Shown: positions 58,544-64,000 of the stretch, in pieces
Numbering within the stretch: position 1 is the stretch's first letter
Layout of the letters: each line of letters opens with the position of its first letter
Assembly (NCBI GenBank): GCA_029990175.1
Contig: JARKIP010000010.1
Coordinates: forward strand, 43,084,001-43,148,000
Origin: Petunia secreta
Lineage: Eukaryota; Streptophyta; Magnoliopsida; Solanales; Solanaceae
Reading direction: 5' to 3'
DNA: 64,000 bases
The notes under the pieces: generated by a model
Database searches by the model: none
Seen by the model: only the letters and a program-made list of their open reading frames with translations
Told to the model about the DNA's origin: nothing
Position numbers and translations under genes: made by a program

Positions 58544-61500
58544 TCAGGATTCTGCATGGGGGCTCTGCATGCAGCAAAACCATTTTTTCTGCGAAACAAA
58601 AATTAAGTGAAATCCTAAGATAAGAGGATTATTTCAGAGGTCCAGCCAGAGAAAAGTAAATCATTAATTCGAACATCACAGCCCAGTGGTAGGATAAATT
58701 AATCTAACAATACAAATAGTACAGTGTCATAACTCATAACTAGCCAAACTAAAAAGGAGAACAAAACAAGACACAATAATAACAAATAAAATGATCCTGA
58801 TATTCCAAGACTAAATTTGAGAAGACAAGACTAAGGGCCCATTTGGGTGGGCTTATTTTAAGTAGCTTAAAAGTAAAAAGTTACTTATAAGTAATTTTTA
58901 AGATTGGCTTCTTTTAAGCACAAAAGTGCTTATAAGTACTTTGTTTTTTTAGTTACCAAACACCCACTTTTTACTTAAATGTACAAATATACTTTTAAGT
59001 AACTTTTTAAGCTTACCCAAACGGGCTCTAACACTTCCCATCTTTTGCCATAATGCGTGATAAGAGAATTTTATGCTTTGGTGAATCCGAAAGAATTGCA
59101 TGCATCCTCTTAGCTATCTTTACTCTTTCTCCATTTATCACAAATTAGGAAGCCAGCATGGCTTGATGTTTAACAAGAATAATTTAAAAAGGCAAGAGTT
59201 TACCTATCATGAGCGGAGCATTAGCCAGAAGACACAGGACATGTTTTAGGCATATTTTATATCACCATTTATTTTTAGTTTTTTTTATAAGGTAAAGGTA
59301 TCACCATTTATTATTATCGAACATATTATATACATTATTGTCAAACACAAAAAAGAATGTCCCATAGCCATTATCCACCGAGTTTCGAAACGAGAAAAAG
59401 AAAACAAATTTCTTGATTATCAAAAAATATGTCCAAAGGTGTTGGTGCAAACAACCCGAGGCATAAAAACTTGCAACGATGTTCTTGGAATGAGGCAGAT
59501 AGTCAAATGAGTACAACATGCATGGAACAAACGCCCCAGTTATCCATGCATTTGTCCCAGAGCCTTTAGCCCATGGTTGCTGGAATGTTCAGAGACTACC
59601 TAGACCCAAACTGATTTCCGAATCGAGTCCCAACTTTGGCCTAAGCTTATTTTATTGGTAGTTATCCCAGATTAAACCCTCAACTTCATTGACGCTCCAC
59701 CCAGTTTTGACAAGGCACTTTGCATGAAGGTTAGCCAAGTCTGATGACAACATTTGGGCAACAACGCAGTTCCTTCACCCTGTACAAGGTATGAAACTAT
59801 CCTGTTGACACTACACACGCACACATCAAATTATTTCTAATTCTTTGTTATCAAGATAAATTTCTTAATTTCACCTAATTTAAGCTCATTTACAGTCACA
59901 CTTTTTTTTTTCACACTCTTTTGCTGATCTTTCAAGCAATATTGACTACTTGATTACAATGTGATGGAAAATCTATTTGATGAACATTGTCGGAAGAACA
60001 CACCAAATCGTGACCCTATCATTTATTTTATAAGGTGACCATAGTATCATAGACGGATGACAACTAAAGATTAGCCTAAAAGTGGCTTAAATTGGACACT
60101 GAATATCACTGTGGCTGTGGCCATTCTTTCTTCCTCTTTTTTATTTGGAGGGAGGTGGTGGAGTGTCCATGGAATTTCACCTCTTTGATTAAGGTAAAAT
60201 GTCTGAATAAGCAAAGATTTCTTTCTATGAAAATATATATCGTAACAGCAAAATCAACCCAAACCCAATTTTAATTATGTGAAATCTTTGGTTAAGATGT
60301 ATAAAATAAAATTAACTAAAAGAGAGAGAGAGAGAGAAGGAAAATGAAAATTGTAGTAGTAGAAAGGTGCATATGGAGTAATAAGATTAACTTACAGCTT
60401 GAGGTTTGAATGGGTCTGCTCCTTGCTTTGTATGGGAATCAGCTTTTGTAGGTGATTCTGGATTGCCACCTGTTTTTTTCTCATTTCGCGCCTTGTTGAA
60501 GATTACTGTAAATCCCTCTGCTGAAGCTGGGTCATTGACGTCCCACTCACCAAACTTAGGCAATGGTTGACCCTTCTCCTGGTGATAGTCGGACATAAGA
60601 AGGAAAACAAGAAAACATAAATAATCGGACCAGCATGAGACAGCCCCAATTCTTGATGTATGTGTATTATTTCAGCATGCAAATAGGAGTTCCCAAACTA
60701 AGACTAATCGAAATCTCTTTGATCCTTGTTTACTTCTAATTAGAATGTATTTGACCCTATGGAAAGAACAGATCTTTTGTGCTAAAAGGAGCTAGTTTTC
60801 CTAAAAGTTTCATTCTACAAGTTTGTCTATATGTGATCTAACTGTGGTCACAGTCTCCATGCCTTCCCCAAAATCCCCAATAAAAAACCAAACAGAAAGA
60901 CACCACCAGATTTCCCTTCCATCCTTCTAGCACCAACTGCAGTTCATATCAAAGCTGATTCGGGAACATCTGAGTTGCATTAATCGAGGAACATGACAAA
61001 AGTATTGAAATCGAGGATATGCGACAAAAGAAATCTTCTTCTACACATGATAAGAATCTGATCATAGGGCTAGCTCCGTCATTGAAAATGTATACTAGTG
61101 AACTCCAAGTGACAGGATTCTATCTCCAAGGACCAATGAATTAAAGTCACACTCCCATAATCCATTTTCGCTTCATAACTTCCCTTCGCCTGCCAACCAC
61201 CTACGTTTATTTCACACAAATAATTGAAGGGAAACAGCCAAATATTTGGAACTTGCTATCATAGCTATCCTCTGTCTAAGACGTTCTTAAACAGCTATGA
61301 GCTCAATCCCTGTAAAAGGGCCTCAATATCTTCAAACAGCTCTAAGGCCCAAAAGTCATAACAATCACATGATTCACAAACTTCTTAAAATTCTCAAATT
61401 AACTCCAATTTAGGGAGATATATTTTACCATCAAGAAATGCATGGACATAGAAGATATTTTCAAAAACTATAGGAAGCATGAACTAGAACTTTTTATTTT

Positions 61501-62363
61501 TTGATAAGTATGAACTAGAACGTTTATGCATTAAGAGATTCATACGAGGCACTACCCGCGCTAACTAGCAGGTCAAATGAGAAAATTTAACAAAGTTACA
61601 ATTAATCAAAACTAATCTCCATATTAATTGCAAAAATTACGATAGTGTTTTTTTTCCCTTTATAAGGGCAAATGTCACAGTACAGTTATAAGGAATCATC
61701 ATAATCCACCTACCAAATGCATTCATAGAAGTCCTATATCCAATTCCCTTTCGGTCACAGAAATAGAAGACATCAATTCCCGCTCACAATTAAACATCGC
61801 GGAGTAACTGTATACTTTACAAAATATTTTGTGACCTAACAATCTTGGTATAACTTATGGGGTTAATAATTAGTAGATAGACATCGTATTACCAACTTTG
61901 CATTTAAAAATAAACTAAGTAAAGAAATATTGTACGAAATGATAACATAGAGAAATTAAAGGAGTACCAACCAATAGTAACAATAATGATTTCAATTATA
62001 GCAGAAAGTTAAAATTCACAAATTAAAAATACTGGTTAAAGGCCCTCAGTAGTGGTCAACATACAACAACCTAAATTAAAAAAGGCAGCCCGGTACACAA
62101 CACATCCCGCTCAGGGTCCGGGGAAGAGCCGCACTCCAAAAGGTATGATGTACGCAACCTACCTGATACAACAACCTAAATACTTCTTTTTTATTTATTG
62201 ACGATCTAATTCAGCTAAGTGAAGAGTAAATTTAATAAGAATAAAGCGATGAATCAAAATTCAGAAACAGTAAAAAAAGTATAACATGACTAAGCTAACT
62301 TAATTTAGAAAAAGTAATATTAGGGACAAAATAAAGAAATTAGGGCTTGATACATACCGACAT
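58544..62363 (-). CDS. NOI-domain (RIN4-like) small membrane protein
   Basis: RIN4/NOI proteins are plasma-membrane-attached immune regulators. Inferred exons on the minus strand: 62363-62358 (ATG TCG), 60578-60396, 58588-58544, joined at GT-AG sites in phase, giving about 77 residues. The protein has PLPKFGEWDVNDPASAEGF, the NOI core, then VIFNKARNEKK, a polar linker, and a C-terminal KKWFCCMQSPHAES whose two cysteines are likely acylation sites. LPKFGEW resembles the site cut by the bacterial protease AvrRpt2 (known from VPKFGxW in RIN4). An alternative start at 60596 in the second exon would give MSDYHQEKGQ; I prefer the upstream start because known NOI proteins begin close to KG-PLPKFG and a TATA-type motif precedes it. 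Confidence 0.85.
58835..59028. mobile_element. Tourist-like MITE in NOI intron
   Basis: The 194-bp element starts GGGCCCATTTGGGTGGGCTT; its right end in reverse reads GAGCCCGTTTGGGTAAGCTT. TAA flanks both sides (58832-58834, 59029-59031), fitting PIF/Harbinger MITEs. The interior is built from TTAAAAGTAAAAAGT-like inverted stretches. Confidence 0.82.
60597..62076 (-). other. First intron of the NOI gene
   Basis: AT-rich sequence between coding exons 1 and 2 of the preferred model. No other gene is recognised. The intron also contains the SINE fragment at 62077-62165. Confidence 0.55.
62077..62165 (-). mobile_element. 5'-truncated TS-type SINE
   Basis: An 89-bp segment with GGCAGCCCGGTACAC and GGTCCGGGGAAGAGCCG is the reverse complement of the 3' part of the Solanaceae TS SINE, as I remember it. 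Perfect 16-bp direct repeats ATACAACAACCTAAAT flank it (62061-62076, 62166-62181), so it inserted already truncated, without its tRNA-like head. Confidence 0.85.
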
Positions 62364-62429
62364 GAATACAGGAAAAAGAATTAATCAACTATGTTTGCAG
62401 AGAATATGAGTGGAAAGAGAGAGAATTTT

Positions 62430-62460
62430 GTGAGAGAGGGTATATAATAGTATGTGTGTG
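62430..62460 (-). promoter_or_regulatory. Probable NOI core promoter
   Basis: On the minus strand TATTATATACC lies near 62449-62439, followed by a CT-rich leader down to the ATG at 62363. A (TG)n run is adjacent at about 62452-62467. The distance of about 80 bases to the start codon suits a short leader. Confidence 0.5.
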
Positions 62461-62723
62461 TGTGTGTATAGGTGGATAGAGGTGTTGTTTGGAAATGGGA
62501 ATATAAATGATGAGTGAAATGTTATAATGAGAGAAATACTGTACTGTATAGTAGAAGAGAAAAAGAGGGAGGGGTGGTGGGTCTGGTGTGGGCTCCATGG
62601 ATGCCTTTTGTGGGACCCTACACCTCACTGTACCCCACTCAACTCTTCTCTACTCTCATTGGCTAGCTGATTAAGTTATTAAGACGGTCAAACTAGCCCG
62701 TAAATATATTTCGGCTTAACTAA

Positions 62724-62889
62724 GCTAGCGTTTGGACATAGTTTTTGGGCCATTTTTTGGAAAATCCCAAAAACTGGTTAAATCCCCTCACAAACTTCAA
62801 ATTTTGTTCCAAATAAAATGTATGTCCAAACAAAATTTCAATTTCTCAAATCCCAAATCTCAAATCTCAAATCATATCCAAACGGGAGC
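62724..62889. mobile_element. Tourist-like MITE, 166 bp
   Basis: The left end GCTAGCGTTTGGACATAG and the reverse of the right end GCTCCCGTTTGGATATG are inverted repeats. TAA flanks both sides (62721-62723, 62890-62892). It is the same family as 47657-47950. It lies about 360 bp upstream of the NOI start. Confidence 0.82.
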
Positions 62890-62981
62890 TAAATATTTGA
62901 CAATCATTAGCCAAGTCACAATACATAAGTCATAAATGGATCATTTTTAATTTATTATTTTTCAGCTTATAAGTACTTTTA

Positions 62982-63276
62982 GGACCCGTTTGTCCATAGA
63001 TATTTTTTACTTTTTTTTCAAAAGAAGTGTTTGCCCATGAAAAACTGTCAGTTTTTGAAGATTTTTTCAAAAACAGTTTTTCAAAAACCAAAAAGTGCTT
63101 TTGACCACTTTTTCAACTTTTTCAAAAAATTACCTTTTCTTTACTCACAAAACTAACTTTTTTTTCAAATCAAATTTATGTCCAAACACAATTTCAACTT
63201 CCAAATAAAAAATTTCAAATCAACTTCAAAAACTCTTTTTTCAAATATTATTTGGTATCTATGGCCAAACGGCTAC
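62982..63276. mobile_element. Tourist-like MITE, 295 bp
   Basis: The left end GGACCCGTTTGTCCATAGATA and the reverse of the right end GTAGCCGTTTGGCCATAGATA are inverted repeats. TTA flanks both sides (62979-62981, 63277-63279). The interior is rich in TTTTTCAAAA-type inverted stretches. Confidence 0.82.
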
Positions 63277-64000
63277 TTAGTTTGATCAAATAATAATATT
63301 ATTTGTATAAAATTTATAATTCATGAAATATTATTTTAAAGACAATATTTCAAACTCCTTCTTCATTATATATTCATCAATAGTCTTTTTTCATGTAAAA
63401 TACTAGTTATATTTATATATTTTTTGTAAGTAACTTTAAGTACATTTTAGATATTTTAACATAATGTGCTTTATCAGCACCATTTACCAACACGCATCAA
63501 CTAAGTAGTAGTAGTAATTATTATCTGTTTTAGCACTATTATTCAAATACGTAACTGTTTATTAATAAAATTAGATTTCAGCACTTGATGTTTATCAATT
63601 ATCTTTAATTAGTTAACTCAAATGAGCTCTAAGCCAAGAACGATTAATGTAAAAGGGTGTTTAGCTTAGCTTATAAGTTGGTCAAACTAGCTTATAAGCA
63701 CTTTTTAGCTTACTAGTCTTTGGGCACGCGCCACGCGCGTGAGGCCCATAGATATAAATAAAGTAACTTTTAAATATACATAAATATTACCATAAAATGT
63801 GTTTGAGTTATAAAAAAAATATATATTGGTGACTATTATTTGAGTAGTCCCATCAATTTTCAGATCGGCAATGGCTTCTGAATGTTATATGTTTACTTGA
63901 CAAAAAGATTTCTTAATGTATTGTCATAGCTAAACTTTTCTAAAAATAATACAAGCGCAAGTGTATGCACCTAAATAGAGATATTGCTATCAGAAACCAT
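63277..64000. other. Intergenic end of window with repeat fragments
   Basis: AT-rich sequence. Near 63655-63712 lies a fragment with AGCTTATAAG phrases, similar in style to the MITE at 58835. It is followed by a GC-rich palindromic patch GGCACGCGCCACGCGCGTGA (about 63722-63741). No gene is seen. Confidence 0.45.

Overview
The window looks like a gene-poor, transposon-dense stretch of a flowering-plant nuclear genome, most probably from the Solanaceae. Evidence for a plant: spliced genes with GT-AG introns for a cellulose synthase-like E protein, a p24-beta cargo receptor and a NOI/RIN4-like peptide. Evidence for Solanaceae: a truncated TS-type SINE, Tat/Ogre LTRs beginning TGTTGACACC, and MITEs of the CCGTTTGGCCAT type. 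I cannot name genus or species.

Layout. 1-420: LTR-like fragment cut by the window edge. 1260-1426: small hAT MITE. 1973-4112: non-autonomous Mutator-like element filled with a degenerate TGTTTC/TGTATC array. 4349-19566: structurally complete Tat/Ogre-type Ty3/gypsy element with 4.17-kb LTRs and the target duplication ATAAG. It has a broken gag, no pol, and a 147-bp higher-order tandem array. About 19850-33340: decayed LINE, split by a 940-bp hAT element (22197-23136) and by a minus-strand Ty3/gypsy element (25618-33234). 34982-47192: a 12.2-kb Mutator-like element (143-bp TIRs, 9-bp target duplication TTTTTATAA). It carries a transposase pseudogene and a converging GRF zinc-finger gene. The transposase is cut inside its SWIM finger by a second Ty3/gypsy element (38037-44988, target duplication ACATG). 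47657-48459: a MITE and a 469-bp foldback element just upstream of the first host gene.

Host genes occupy 48.7-62.4 kb: CslE (+, 8 exons), a p24-beta protein (+) and a NOI-domain peptide (-). They do different jobs (Golgi/ER glycan synthesis, ER-Golgi cargo transport, membrane-attached immune regulation) and I see no functional link. The NOI intron and 5' side carry three more MITEs and the SINE.

The most unusual observations are: the MuDR-like two-gene architecture with a GRF finger gene as second gene; the GGCGCTCCGCC mini-hairpin array in one Ty3 family, with a compensatory change; the coding polypurine tracts and polyprotein ends that run into LTRs in both minus- and plus-strand Ty3 families; the 147-bp four-part satellite-like array; and the foldback element in the CslE upstream region. 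All coordinates come from reading by eye; no alignment or database search was run.
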